Shown: positions 26,283-35,195 of the stretch, piece by piece | How positions within the stretch are numbered: position 1 is the stretch's first letter | How the letters are laid out: every line of letters starts with the position of its first letter | Source of the DNA: JAWWOL01 sp963797535 | Lineage (GTDB): Bacteria; Actinomycetota; Actinomycetes; JAWWOL01 | Length of the DNA: 64,000 nucleotides | Direction: 5' to 3' | NCBI GenBank assembly: GCA_963797535.1 | Contig: CAWCPQ010000002.1 | Location: 1-64,000 of the forward strand | Made by a program: the position numbers and the translations under genes | Notes under the pieces: generated by a model | Seen by the model: the letters and a program-made list of their open reading frames with translations, nothing else | Told to the model about the DNA's origin: nothing | Database searches by the model: none

Positions 26283-27328
26283 CCCGACTCATGAAGCTCC
26301 GGCTGTTCTGGCCGCTGGTCTGCTTGCTCGCGCTCATCGTCCTCAACACCGTGGTGCGTCCGCGGTTCATCGAGATCACGTTGCGAGACGGCAAGCTCTA
26401 CGGAGCACCCATCGACATCCTGCGCCAGAGCGCGCCCTTGATGCTGGTGGCGCTCGGCATGACCCTCGTCATCGCGACCCGAGGGATCGACCTCTCGGTC
26501 GGCGCGGTGATGGCGATCTCGGGGGCCGTCACACTCAGGCTCATCTCCGACTCGGGCAGCCCTGGCGCCGTCGGCACGGTGCTGCTCGCCATGGCGGCGG
26601 GGATCGGGCTGTCCGTACTGCTGGGGATGTGGAACGGCTTCCTGGTCGCAGTGGTCAAGATCCAGCCGATCATCGCGACCTTGGTGCTCATGCTGGCCGG
26701 TCGCGGAGTCGCCCTGCTGATCACGGGCGGCTTCATCACGACCGTCGTCAGCAAGCCGCTGGGCTATGTGGCGAGCGGCTACCTGGTGTGGCTGCCGTTC
26801 GCCTTCATCATCTCCGTGGTCATGATCGCCGTCGTCGGACTGGTCGAACGCCGTACCGCTCTGGGTGTGCTGACTGAGGCGGTCGGCATCAACCCGGAGG
26901 CCAGCCGGCTCGCCGGCGTCCGGTCCCGAGGGATCGTCTTCGCGGCCTATGTCGCCAGCGCGACGCTGGCCGGCATCGCCGGCATCATCTACAGCTCGAA
27001 CATCATGGCTGCGGACGCCAACGCCGCGGGAGTGCTGATCGAGCTCTACGCGATCCTGGCCGTCGTGCTCGGCGGCACTTCCCTGCTGGGCGGCAAGTTC
27101 AGCATCGCGGGAACCGTGATCGGCGTACTGATCATCCAGACGCTCTACTCCACCATCTTGTTCCTCGGAGTGCCGTCAGCAGAGGCTCCGGTGTTCTTCG
27201 CAGTCGTGGTGATCCTCGTGGTGCTGATCCAGTCGCCGCGCGTGCACCAGACGGCAAGGGCGCTCGCGCGACGTGCTCGGCCCGGAAGCACACCGTCGCA
27301 AGCCGAAGCAGAGAAGGTCGCAGCATGA
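26279..27328 (+). CDS. Sugar ABC importer permease, YtfT/RbsC type
   Basis: The 349-residue protein has about nine hydrophobic segments and the RbsC-type motif LVIATRGIDLSVGAVMAISG near residue 62. The LAVVLGGTSLLGGKFSIAGT region lies near 260. The GTG start overlaps the ATPase stop, and the stop overlaps the next permease by ATGA. Two different permeases in a row is the YtfT-YjfF arrangement, which forms a heterodimeric channel. Confidence 0.92.
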   Translation: MTRLMKLRLFWPLVCLLALIVLNTVVRPRFIEITLRDGKLYGAPIDILRQSAPLMLVALGMTLVIATRGIDLSVGAVMAISGAVTLRLISDSGSPGAVGTVLLAMAAGIGLSVLLGMWNGFLVAVVKIQPIIATLVLMLAGRGVALLITGGFITTVVSKPLGYVASGYLVWLPFAFIISVVMIAVVGLVERRTALGVLTEAVGINPEASRLAGVRSRGIVFAAYVASATLAGIAGIIYSSNIMAADANAAGVLIELYAILAVVLGGTSLLGGKFSIAGTVIGVLIIQTLYSTILFLGVPSAEAPVFFAVVVILVVLIQSPRVHQTARALARRARPGSTPSQAEAEKVAA

Positions 27329-28344
27329 GCAGCATCACCGCCGACGAGGTTCGGTCCCCGGCCGCGGCGTCGCCCATGCGCACGTTTCTGAGCAGGCACT
27401 CCTCGCTCATGCCGACGTTCGCGGCCGTGATGATCTTCATCGTGCTGCTCGTCGGCGCCCAGTTCTACTTCGGCAACTTCGTCACGGCGCGGAACATGTC
27501 AGCGCTGCTGCTCGACAACGCGTTCCTTCTCGTCCTGGCCGTCGGGATGACCTTCGTGATCGTCACGGGGGGCATCGACCTGTCCGTCGGTTCGGTGCTG
27601 GCGCTCACCGGGATCCTGTGCGCCAAGATGCTCCACGACGGGGTCTCCCCCTACATTGCGGTGCCGATCACGATCCTGGTCGGCGCATCGGTGGGTCTGC
27701 TGATCGGGGTCCTGGTCCAGTACTTCGACGTCCAGCCGTTCATCGCGTCGCTGGCTGGCCTGTTCCTCGCGCGGGGGCTGGCATACGTGGTCAGCCTCGA
27801 GTCCATTCGCGTCGAGCACTCGGGCGTGCTGTGGCTCGAGTCCAAACGGTTCAGCTGGGGCAACTGGTACATCACACCGACCGGGATCATCGCGCTGCTG
27901 GTCGTACTCATCGGAGCAATCGTGATGGTGGCCACCCGGTTCGGCCGGACCGTGTACGCCGTGGGTGGCAGCGAGCAGTCGGCCCGTCTCATGGGTCTCA
28001 GCGTCGCCCGAACCAAGCTGCTGGTGTACGTCATCAGCGGAACCTGCGGCGGCATCGCCGGTCTATTGCTCACGGCGTACAGCGGCGCCGGCTACCCGCG
28101 CAACGGCATCGGGACCGAGCTGGACGTCATTGCCGCAGTGGTGATCGGCGGCACGCTGCTCTCCGGAGGCACAGGATACGTATTCGGTTCGATGATCGGA
28201 GTCTTCGTCTACGGCACCATCCACTCGGTGATCTCGTACGCAGGCGCCGAGGAGTCGTGGACGCGCATCACCATCGGCCTGCTCCTGCTCGTGTTCATCG
28301 TGGTGCAACGGATGATCGTGTTCCGGTCGGAGCGTCGAAGATAG
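27325..28344 (+). CDS. Sugar ABC importer permease, YjfF type
   Basis: The 339-residue protein has about nine membrane segments, with VIVTGGIDLSVGSVLALTG near residue 75 and VVIGGTLLSGGTGYVFGSM near 270. It is coupled by ATGA to the preceding permease and should be the second half of the channel. The second ATPase gene starts 30 nt downstream. Confidence 0.92.
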   Translation: MSSITADEVRSPAAASPMRTFLSRHSSLMPTFAAVMIFIVLLVGAQFYFGNFVTARNMSALLLDNAFLLVLAVGMTFVIVTGGIDLSVGSVLALTGILCAKMLHDGVSPYIAVPITILVGASVGLLIGVLVQYFDVQPFIASLAGLFLARGLAYVVSLESIRVEHSGVLWLESKRFSWGNWYITPTGIIALLVVLIGAIVMVATRFGRTVYAVGGSEQSARLMGLSVARTKLLVYVISGTCGGIAGLLLTAYSGAGYPRNGIGTELDVIAAVVIGGTLLSGGTGYVFGSMIGVFVYGTIHSVISYAGAEESWTRITIGLLLLVFIVVQRMIVFRSERRR

Positions 28345-28373
28345 GCGGTGGCCCCATCGGCCAGAATGGCTCT

Positions 28374-29888
28374 GTGGACACGCAACCGCGCCTGGAGCTG
28401 CATGGGGCAACGGTGTACTTCGGCGCCGACGCCGCGATCGACGGCGTCGACTTCCGCCTCTTCCCCGGCGAGGTTCACTCGCTCATGGGCGAGAACGGGG
28501 CCGGCAAGTCGACACTGATCAAGGCGATCACCGGGGCAGTGCGGCTCTCTTCGGGCGAAATGCTGCTCGAAGGCAGCGTTGTGCGCTTCGGCACGCCGCA
28601 CGAGGCCCAGCAGGCCGGGGTCAGCTCGGTCTACCAGGAGATCGACCTGCTGCCGAACGTCTCGGTCGCCGAGAACATCGCGCTCGGACGCGAACCACGG
28701 CGCATGGGCGTCATCGACTGGAAGCGGATGCGTCGGCAGGCCGAGGTCGTGCTCGCCGACCTGGGTCTGGACATCGACCCGGCGTCGCTGCTCGGCACGC
28801 ACTCGCTGGCGGTCCAGCAGCTGGTCGCCATCGCCAGGGCCATCTCGACGGACGTCACGGTGCTGGTTCTCGACGAGCCGACATCGAGCCTGGATGCGGA
28901 CGAGTGCACCGAGCTGTTTCGGGTGATCCGCGACCTGAAGGAGCGCGGTGTCGCGATCCTGTTCGTCTCTCATTTCCTGGACCAGGTGTACGAGATCAGC
29001 GACCGGGTCACGGTCCTGCGCGACGGACGGCTGATCGGCGAGTTTCTCACCACGGAGCTGCTGCGCATCGACCTGGTCCAGGCGATGCTCGGGCGCAGCG
29101 CGGCCGCACTGCGTGCCAGGCCGCGCCTGCGGGTCGCGGAGGAGACCCGGCAACCGTTCCTGAGCGCGCGGGGGGTAACGGTCGGCTCCGGCATCGGCAA
29201 CGCCGACGCGGACCTGATGGAAGGCGAGGTGCTCGGCGTTGCCGGCCTGCTCGGCTCGGGGCGGACCGAGCTTGCCCGCGCCATCACCGGCCTCGACAAG
29301 CTGGACTCCGGCATCATCTCCGTCCAGGGACGCCGCTGCCGCCTGTCCGGGCCACGGGCTGCCATTGCGTTGGGCATCGTGTACTCCTCGGAGAACCGCA
29401 GGACGGAAGGCATCATCAGTGAGCTGAGCGTCCGGGAGAACATCAGTCTGGCGCTACAGGCGGAGCGCGGCTTCCTCCGTCGTCTCCGTCCGTCCCGGCA
29501 GCGGGAGCTCGCGAACAGCTGGGTCGATGCCCTCGACATCCGACCCGCCGATGTCGAGCGCCCCGCGGGGACGCTCTCCGGCGGGAATCAGCAAAAGGTT
29601 CTGCTGGCACGCTTGCTCGCCCTCTCACCGCGTGCGCTGGTGCTGGACGAGCCCACCCGCGGCATCGACGTCGGTGCCAAGGTCCAGGTCCAGAACCTGG
29701 TGGGCGAGCTCGCGGACAACGGCCTGTCCGTGATGTTCATCTCCGCCGAGCTCGAGGAGGTGCTTCGGGTCGCACACAGGGTGTCGATCCTGCTCGCGGG
29801 TCGGGTCCTCGACACCATCCCGTCCGACGAGCTCAACGTGGACTCGCTGACAGCGCTGGTGGCCAGGCCGGACGACTTCTATGAGTGA
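28374..29888 (+). CDS. Sugar ABC importer ATPase with two ABC domains, copy 2
   Basis: The 504-residue protein is a paralogue of the ATPase at 24747. Shared stretches include GENGAGKSTLIKAITG, FVSHFLDQVYEI, AGLLGSGRTEL and LSGGNQQKVLLARLLA. All nucleotide-binding motifs look as complete as in copy 1. I chose GTG 28374 (VDTQPRLELHGATV). A second full ATPase in an importer operon that needs only one is unusual. It may form alternative pumps or serve another transporter. Its stop is 8 nt inside the LacI-type gene. Confidence 0.92.
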   Translation: MDTQPRLELHGATVYFGADAAIDGVDFRLFPGEVHSLMGENGAGKSTLIKAITGAVRLSSGEMLLEGSVVRFGTPHEAQQAGVSSVYQEIDLLPNVSVAENIALGREPRRMGVIDWKRMRRQAEVVLADLGLDIDPASLLGTHSLAVQQLVAIARAISTDVTVLVLDEPTSSLDADECTELFRVIRDLKERGVAILFVSHFLDQVYEISDRVTVLRDGRLIGEFLTTELLRIDLVQAMLGRSAAALRARPRLRVAEETRQPFLSARGVTVGSGIGNADADLMEGEVLGVAGLLGSGRTELARAITGLDKLDSGIISVQGRRCRLSGPRAAIALGIVYSSENRRTEGIISELSVRENISLALQAERGFLRRLRPSRQRELANSWVDALDIRPADVERPAGTLSGGNQQKVLLARLLALSPRALVLDEPTRGIDVGAKVQVQNLVGELADNGLSVMFISAELEEVLRVAHRVSILLAGRVLDTIPSDELNVDSLTALVARPDDFYE

Positions 29889-30915
29889 GCCGGGGCGGGA
29901 CGGGGTGGGCGCTGCCCCCGGCCGGACCGCGAACATCTTCGACGTCGCCCGCCTTGCCGGCGTGTCCCACCAGACGGTCTCGCGCGTCATCAACGACATC
30001 CCCAACGTCCGGCCCGCGACCCGCGCCAGGGTGGAGCAGGCCATCGTCCAGCTGCACTACAGCCCGTCCCCTGCTGCCCGCGCCCTGGTCACCCGCCGCA
30101 CGCGCACCATCGGCCTGGTCACCCCCGGCATCTCGGACTACGGGCCGACGTCCATCGCCATGCACTTCAACTTTGCGGCCAGGGCTGCCCGCTACAACGT
30201 GCAGTCCGTGAGCGCTCCGTCGGACGATCCGAGCGGGATCCGTGCCGTGGTCGAGAGCCTGCTCCGACAGCGGGTGGAGGCGATCGTCCTCGTCGTCGAC
30301 GACATGGCGGTGCTGGAGCTGATCCGCGGCCTGGACCTCCTGGTGCCGGTCGTCGCCTCCGCATCCACAGCCCGTCGAAGTCCGCTCATCGTCTCGATCG
30401 ACCAGTACCGGGGAGCCAGGTCAGCCGTACGCCACCTGGTCGAGCTCGGCCACACCCACATCCTCCATCTCGGCGGGCCGACCACAGCACTCGACGCCAT
30501 CGAGCGGTCCCGCGGCTGGCGTGACGAGCTGGCAGCCAACCGGCTCGCGATCTCTGACGTCAAGCTAGGCGACTGGTCAGCCGCCAGCGGCTACCGAATC
30601 GGGTCCCAGAAGGACATCGAGGCCGGTTCCGCGGTCTTCGTCGGCAACGACCACATGGCCATAGGACTGCTGTCAGCACTGCGCGAGCGCGGGCTGCGCG
30701 TCCCCGAGGACATCAGCGTGGTTGGCTTCGACGACGTGCCGGAGGCCGGCTACCTCTACCCGCCGCTCACCACGGTCCGGCAGGACTTCGGGACCCTCGG
30801 CGAGATCATCATGCACAAGGTGCTGATCGCCATCGAGGAGCCGGGCACCGCGACCGAGGACACACCGCTGCCGACCCACCTGATCCTGCGTCAGTCGACG
30901 ATCTCGGCGCGGTGA
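29881..30915 (+). CDS. LacI-family regulator of the arabinose-type regulon
   Basis: The 344-residue protein starts with about 16 extra residues, then the helix-turn-helix FDVARLAGVSHQTVSRVIND and a hinge near residue 65, and an effector-binding domain (TIGLVTPGISDYGPTSIA, SVVGFDDVPEAGYLYPPLTT). It is the last gene of the importer operon and overlaps the second ATPase. It faces araA with a 31-bp gap. I infer that it binds the paired palindromes at 23490 and 34958 and releases them on sugar binding. Confidence 0.9.
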   Translation: MSEPGRDGVGAAPGRTANIFDVARLAGVSHQTVSRVINDIPNVRPATRARVEQAIVQLHYSPSPAARALVTRRTRTIGLVTPGISDYGPTSIAMHFNFAARAARYNVQSVSAPSDDPSGIRAVVESLLRQRVEAIVLVVDDMAVLELIRGLDLLVPVVASASTARRSPLIVSIDQYRGARSAVRHLVELGHTHILHLGGPTTALDAIERSRGWRDELAANRLAISDVKLGDWSAASGYRIGSQKDIEAGSAVFVGNDHMAIGLLSALRERGLRVPEDISVVGFDDVPEAGYLYPPLTTVRQDFGTLGEIIMHKVLIAIEEPGTATEDTPLPTHLILRQSTISAR

Positions 30916-30946
30916 CCCCGGTCGTCAGTCCCGGGCCAGCGACAGC

Positions 30947-32458
30947 TCAGATGCCCTGAGCGAGTCGGTGGTAGGCCTGGTTCCACCGGAGCTCGTTGCG
31001 GAAGTCGCGAACCGTGGTCGTCTCGTCGATCACGACGAGCTCGGTCCTGGCGATCTCGGCAAAGTCGCGCCAGACGTCGATGCCCACCGCTGTTGTCATG
31101 ACCGTGTGGTGCGCGCCACCAGCAGCAAGCCAGCACGCGGCGGAGGTCGCAAAGTCCGGAGCAGGCTTCCATACGGCCCGCCCGACCGGGAGCTTGGGCA
31201 GGTCCGGCGCCGCGACGTTCTCCACGACGTTCGCGACCATCCGGAAGCGATCCCGCATGTCGGAGAGCGCGACAACGACCGCGGGCCCCGGGTCCGCGGT
31301 GAAGACCAGGCGGACCGGGTCCTCCTTGCCGCCGATGCCGAGCGGGTGGACCTCCAGCCTCGCCCTGGCCGAGCTCAGCGAGGGGGACACCTCCAGCATG
31401 TGGGCGCCCAGGATCCGCTCCTGGCCGGGGACCAGGTCGTAGGTGTAGTCCTCCATGAGGCTGGCGCCTCCCGGCAGCCCGGCGCCCATGACGTTGGCGA
31501 CCCGTACCAGGATCGCGGTCTTCCAGTCGCCCTCGGCCCCGAACCCGTAGCCCTCGGCCATCAGCCGCTGGACCGCGAGGCCGGGCAGCTGCTTCAGCGC
31601 ACCCAGATCCTCGAAGTTGGTGGTGAAGGCCCCGAACCCGCCACCCTCGAGGAATGACCGCAGGCCGATCTCGATTGCTGCGCCGTCACGCAGGGAGGCG
31701 TGCCGGTCACCGCCGGGCAAAAGCTCCGATGACACCTGGTAGAGGGAGACGTACTCCTCGACCAACGCGTCGACGTCGGCGTCGGTGGCCTCCGCCACCG
31801 CGGCAACGAGCTCGTTGACCCCCCAGGTGTTCACCTGGACGCCGAACCGGAGCTCGGCCTCTGTCTTGTCGCCCTCGGTCACCGCCACGAAGCGCATGTT
31901 GTCGCCGAAGCGGGCGAGCTTGAGCGTCCGCGACGCCGCCCAGCCGGCCGCAGCACGCTGCCAGTCCTCGACCTGGCGGACGACGGCGGGGTCGGACACG
32001 TGACCGGCAACGGTCTTGCGAGCCACCCCGAGTCGGGTCTGGATGTAGCCGAACTCCCGGTCACCGTGCGCGGCCTGGTTGAGGTTCATGAAGTCGAAGT
32101 CGATGTCCTGCCACGGCAGCTCGACGTTGACCTGGGTGTGCAGGTGCAGCAGGGGCTTCCGGAGTACGTCGAGCCCGGCGATCCACATCTTCGCTGGACT
32201 GAAGGTGTGCATCCACGCGATGACACCAACGACGTCGTCGCGGGAGTTGGCGTCGAGTGCAAGCCGGCGAATGCTGTCGGCGTCGGTGAGGACCGGCTTC
32301 CAGACCACTCGCACCGGGGTGCCGTCCAGGCCGGCCGCCACCTGCTGGGACTGGTCGGCTACCTGCCGCAGAGTCTGTTCCCCGTACAGCGTCTGGCTCC
32401 CGGTGACGAACCAGACCTCGTAGGAGTCCAACGTGGTGGCCAGGGAAGTAGTGGACAT
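30947..32458 (-). CDS. araA: L-arabinose isomerase
   Basis: The 503-residue enzyme converts L-arabinose to L-ribulose in the cytoplasm. YEVWFVTGSQTLYGEQTLRQ at the N-terminus and FGAEGDWKTAILVRVANVM near residue 310 are diagnostic, and length matches E. coli AraA (500). I chose ATG 32458, one nucleotide after the araD stop; upstream sequence overlaps araD. It is the third gene of araB-araD-araA. Confidence 0.95.
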   Translation of the reverse strand: MSTTSLATTLDSYEVWFVTGSQTLYGEQTLRQVADQSQQVAAGLDGTPVRVVWKPVLTDADSIRRLALDANSRDDVVGVIAWMHTFSPAKMWIAGLDVLRKPLLHLHTQVNVELPWQDIDFDFMNLNQAAHGDREFGYIQTRLGVARKTVAGHVSDPAVVRQVEDWQRAAAGWAASRTLKLARFGDNMRFVAVTEGDKTEAELRFGVQVNTWGVNELVAAVAEATDADVDALVEEYVSLYQVSSELLPGGDRHASLRDGAAIEIGLRSFLEGGGFGAFTTNFEDLGALKQLPGLAVQRLMAEGYGFGAEGDWKTAILVRVANVMGAGLPGGASLMEDYTYDLVPGQERILGAHMLEVSPSLSSARARLEVHPLGIGGKEDPVRLVFTADPGPAVVVALSDMRDRFRMVANVVENVAAPDLPKLPVGRAVWKPAPDFATSAACWLAAGGAHHTVMTTAVGIDVWRDFAEIARTELVVIDETTTVRDFRNELRWNQAYHRLAQGI

Positions 32459-32459
32459 C

Positions 32460-33209
32460 TCAACTCTCTCGGTCGTTGGGGGGGCGGTGATCCACGACAG
32501 AGTCGCGGCGGTCGTCGGTCGGCTGGCCGTAGACGTTCTGGTAGCGCTGGTAGAGGCGGTCGATCGCCTCCTGGGGGATCGGGACGAGCGGACCGCCCTG
32601 CCGGGCGAGGTGCACCGTCCGCGCGACGTCCTCCACAAGCACGGCCGCTTTGACCGCGTCCTTTGCCGTCACCCCGATCGTGAACGGGCCGTGGTTGCTC
32701 ATGAGCACCGCACGGGAGCGATGGCCACGCAGGGTCTCGACGATGCCCCGGCCGATCGAGTCGTCGCCGATCACGGCGAAGGGACCCACGGGGACCGGGC
32801 CGCCGAACTCATCGGCCATGCCGGTCGTGACGCACGGGATCTCCTCACCGCGCGCCGCCCAGGCCACGGCGTACGGGGAGTGCGTGTGCACCACGCCACC
32901 AACCTGCGGCATGTTGCGGTAGACGAAGGCGTGCGCCGCGGTGTCGCTCGACGGCGAGCGTTCGCTGCCTGCCGTCCCCGCGACGACGTTGCCTTCCAGG
33001 TCGCAAAGGATCATGGAAGCGGGGGTGAGCTGCTCGTAGGAAACGCCGGAGGGCTTGATCACGAACAGCTCGGTGCCGGGAACCCGTCCCGAGACGTTGC
33101 CGGCTGTCCACACCACTAGGCGGTAGCGCACCAGCTCGGCGTGCAACAGCGCAACGTCCTCGCGGGTCCTGGCCACAGCAGCCTCGATGTCCGGGCTGAG
33201 GGTCGTCAC
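32460..33209 (-). CDS. araD: L-ribulose-5-phosphate 4-epimerase
   Basis: The 249-residue class II aldolase-like enzyme converts L-ribulose 5-phosphate to D-xylulose 5-phosphate. The zinc-binding HTHSPYAVAWA near residue 103, the GNVSGR motif near 37, the KPSG motif near 52 and the LMSNHGPFTIG motif near 168 are all present. The GTG start shares GTGA with the araB stop. Confidence 0.94.
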   Translation of the reverse strand: MTTLSPDIEAAVARTREDVALLHAELVRYRLVVWTAGNVSGRVPGTELFVIKPSGVSYEQLTPASMILCDLEGNVVAGTAGSERSPSSDTAAHAFVYRNMPQVGGVVHTHSPYAVAWAARGEEIPCVTTGMADEFGGPVPVGPFAVIGDDSIGRGIVETLRGHRSRAVLMSNHGPFTIGVTAKDAVKAAVLVEDVARTVHLARQGGPLVPIPQEAIDRLYQRYQNVYGQPTDDRRDSVVDHRPPNDRES

Positions 33210-34906
33210 AACAGAGCCTCGCGTCGGATGGCCCGCAGCCGCTTCATCGCCTCGTTACCACCGCGGCCGAACCAGTCGTGCAGCCGCACGTACTCCTCGA
33301 ACAGGCAGTCGTACGAGGCGGCGGCCTGCTCGTCGGGCACATAGACCGCCCGGTCGACGGCCCCCATCGCGGCGGCAGCCGCCCGGATGTCAGGGTAGGC
33401 ACCAGCAGCCACGGCCGCGTGGATGGCGGAGCCCAACGCGGGCCCCTGCTCACTGGCGATGGTGGAGATCGGCAGCCGCAGCACGTCGGCGTAGGTCTGC
33501 ATGAGCTGCGGGTTGGTCAGCAGGCCGCCCGCCACGATGAACTCCGTGACGGGCACACCGGCCGCGCCGAAGGTCTCAACAATGATCCGGGTACCGAAGG
33601 CAGTGGCCTCGAGCAGCGCCCGGTAGCCCTGCTCGGGTCGGGTCGCCAGCGTCTGCCCGAGCACCACGCCCGACAGCTCGTGGTCGACGAGGACCGAGCG
33701 GTTGCCCGAGTGCCAGTCCAGGGCGACGAGACCGTGGGCGCCAACGGGCTCCTGGTAGGCGAGGTCGGTGAGGTACTGGTGAATCGACAGTCCGGCGCTC
33801 TCGGCCGCCTCGAAGTAGGCGCCGGGCACCTGGTTGGCGGTGTACCAGGCAAAGATGTCACCCACGCCGGACTGCCCGGCCTCGTAGCCGTAGAGGCCCG
33901 AGACGATGCCCCCGTCGACGACACCGCACATGCCGGGGACCTCGACCAGGCGGTCGTGGCTCATGACGTGACACGTTGACGTGCCCATGATCGCCACCAT
34001 CTGGCCGGGCTGGGTGGCCTGCGCGGCGGCTGCGGTCACGTGCGCGTCGACATTGCCGACTGCGACCGGGATGCCGGCCGGCAGCCCCGTCCACTGCGCG
34101 GCCTGTTCCGTCAGCACACCTGCCGGATCACCCAGCTGACCGATCTCGTGGGCGACCTTCTCCTCGGCGAAGCCGGCGAAGTCAGGGTCCAGCGCGGCCA
34201 GGAAGTCGCGGTCCGGGTACTTGCCGTCCTGATAGATGCCCTTGTAGCCCGCGGTGCAGGCGTTGCGCACGTAGTGCCCGGTCAGCTGCCAGATGATCCA
34301 GTCGGCGGCCTCGATGAAGTGATCCATCCGGTCATAGGCTTCGCGGTCCTCCTCCAGGAGCTGGAGACCCTTGGCGAACTCCCATTCGCTGGAGATCAAA
34401 CCGCCGTAGCGGCTGATCCACGATTCGCCTCGGCTGTGGGCCAGCTCGTTGATCCGGTCGGCTTGGCCCTGAGCGGCGTGGTGCTTCCAGAGCTTGACGT
34501 AGGCGTGCGGCCGGTCGGCAAGCTCGGGCAGCTCACACAGCGGGGTCCCGTCCGCCAGGACCGGGAGCACGGTGCAGGCGGTGAAGTCCGTGCCGATGCC
34601 GATGACCTGGTGCGGCTCGATGCCGGCGGCCCGGATCGCGGCTGGGACCGCGTGCTGCAGCACCGCGACGTAGTCGTGCGGCACCTGCAGGGCCCAGTCG
34701 ACGGGGAGCGCGACCGGGCGCCCGGACGCAGCCGCCGGGCCGCAGGTCAGCGAGGCGTCCATCACTGCGTGCGGGTAGGGATGGACGGCAGAGCCGACTT
34801 CCGAGCCGTCGGACACGCGCACCACGATGGCGCGCCCCGACAGCGTGCCGTAGTCAACGCCGATGGTGAACCGGTCCTCAGCACTGATGGGCCGCTGAGA
34901 GCGCAC
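33206..34906 (-). CDS. araB: Ribulokinase
   Basis: The 566-residue FGGY-family kinase phosphorylates L-ribulose. FTIGVDYGTLSGRAIVV at the N-terminus and the C-terminal EFIVAGGLLTNPQLMQTYADV motif are typical, and length equals the E. coli enzyme. GGGAGG lies 8 nt upstream of the chosen GTG. It is the first gene of the ara operon, and a LacI-type operator lies 52 bp upstream of the start. Confidence 0.95.
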   Translation of the reverse strand: MRSQRPISAEDRFTIGVDYGTLSGRAIVVRVSDGSEVGSAVHPYPHAVMDASLTCGPAAASGRPVALPVDWALQVPHDYVAVLQHAVPAAIRAAGIEPHQVIGIGTDFTACTVLPVLADGTPLCELPELADRPHAYVKLWKHHAAQGQADRINELAHSRGESWISRYGGLISSEWEFAKGLQLLEEDREAYDRMDHFIEAADWIIWQLTGHYVRNACTAGYKGIYQDGKYPDRDFLAALDPDFAGFAEEKVAHEIGQLGDPAGVLTEQAAQWTGLPAGIPVAVGNVDAHVTAAAAQATQPGQMVAIMGTSTCHVMSHDRLVEVPGMCGVVDGGIVSGLYGYEAGQSGVGDIFAWYTANQVPGAYFEAAESAGLSIHQYLTDLAYQEPVGAHGLVALDWHSGNRSVLVDHELSGVVLGQTLATRPEQGYRALLEATAFGTRIIVETFGAAGVPVTEFIVAGGLLTNPQLMQTYADVLRLPISTIASEQGPALGSAIHAAVAAGAYPDIRAAAAAMGAVDRAVYVPDEQAAASYDCLFEEYVRLHDWFGRGGNEAMKRLRAIRREALL

Positions 34907-34957
34907 GAAGGAACCTCCCTGGCAAACGGGTCGCCAGCGGCCACCGTGGGCAATCAA

Positions 34958-34971
34958 GTTACCGCTAACAT
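34958..34971. promoter_or_regulatory. LacI-type operator, second copy (araB promoter)
   Basis: On the minus strand this reads TGTTAGCGGTAACT, which matches the importer operator at 23490-23503 in 12 of 14 positions, with the same central CG and TGTTA half-site. It is placed in the araB promoter region. Confidence 0.72.
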
Positions 34972-35053
34972 GACCCCTCAACAAACGTTTCCACAGATTC
35001 CACGCCGGCACTTGCGTGACGAGCCTCGCCGGCCACGTCGAGGCGCACCGTGG

Positions 35054-35189
35054 TCAGGGCCGGGTGGTAGTAAGCCGCGTCCGGTCGTTGGCGACCACGA
35101 TCGCTGTCGGGCCGTCGGGGGCTCGGACGCCTTCAACGAACTCGATGCCCACCGCGGCCCACTTGGTACCGGCCGGCCGGCGCCGACAT
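35054..35189 (-). other. Possible small coding segment after adnB, perhaps frameshifted
   Basis: The minus-strand frame ending at 35054 reads TKWAAVGIEFVEGV and then PDGPTAIVVANDRTR, with strong GC preference at third positions. No good start exists in that frame. An ATG at 35189 in a neighbouring frame gives MSAPAGR and joins it if one base near 35170 is removed. The product would have about 44 residues. It lies directly after the adnB stop. This is a weak call. Confidence 0.3.
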
Positions 35190-35195
35190 CCGTAC

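Noticed and set aside
27273..28373. A long in-frame N-terminal extension of the second ATPase
   Set aside because: It would overlap the YjfF-type permease entirely in another frame; the GTG at 28374 starts the conserved domain at the normal distance.
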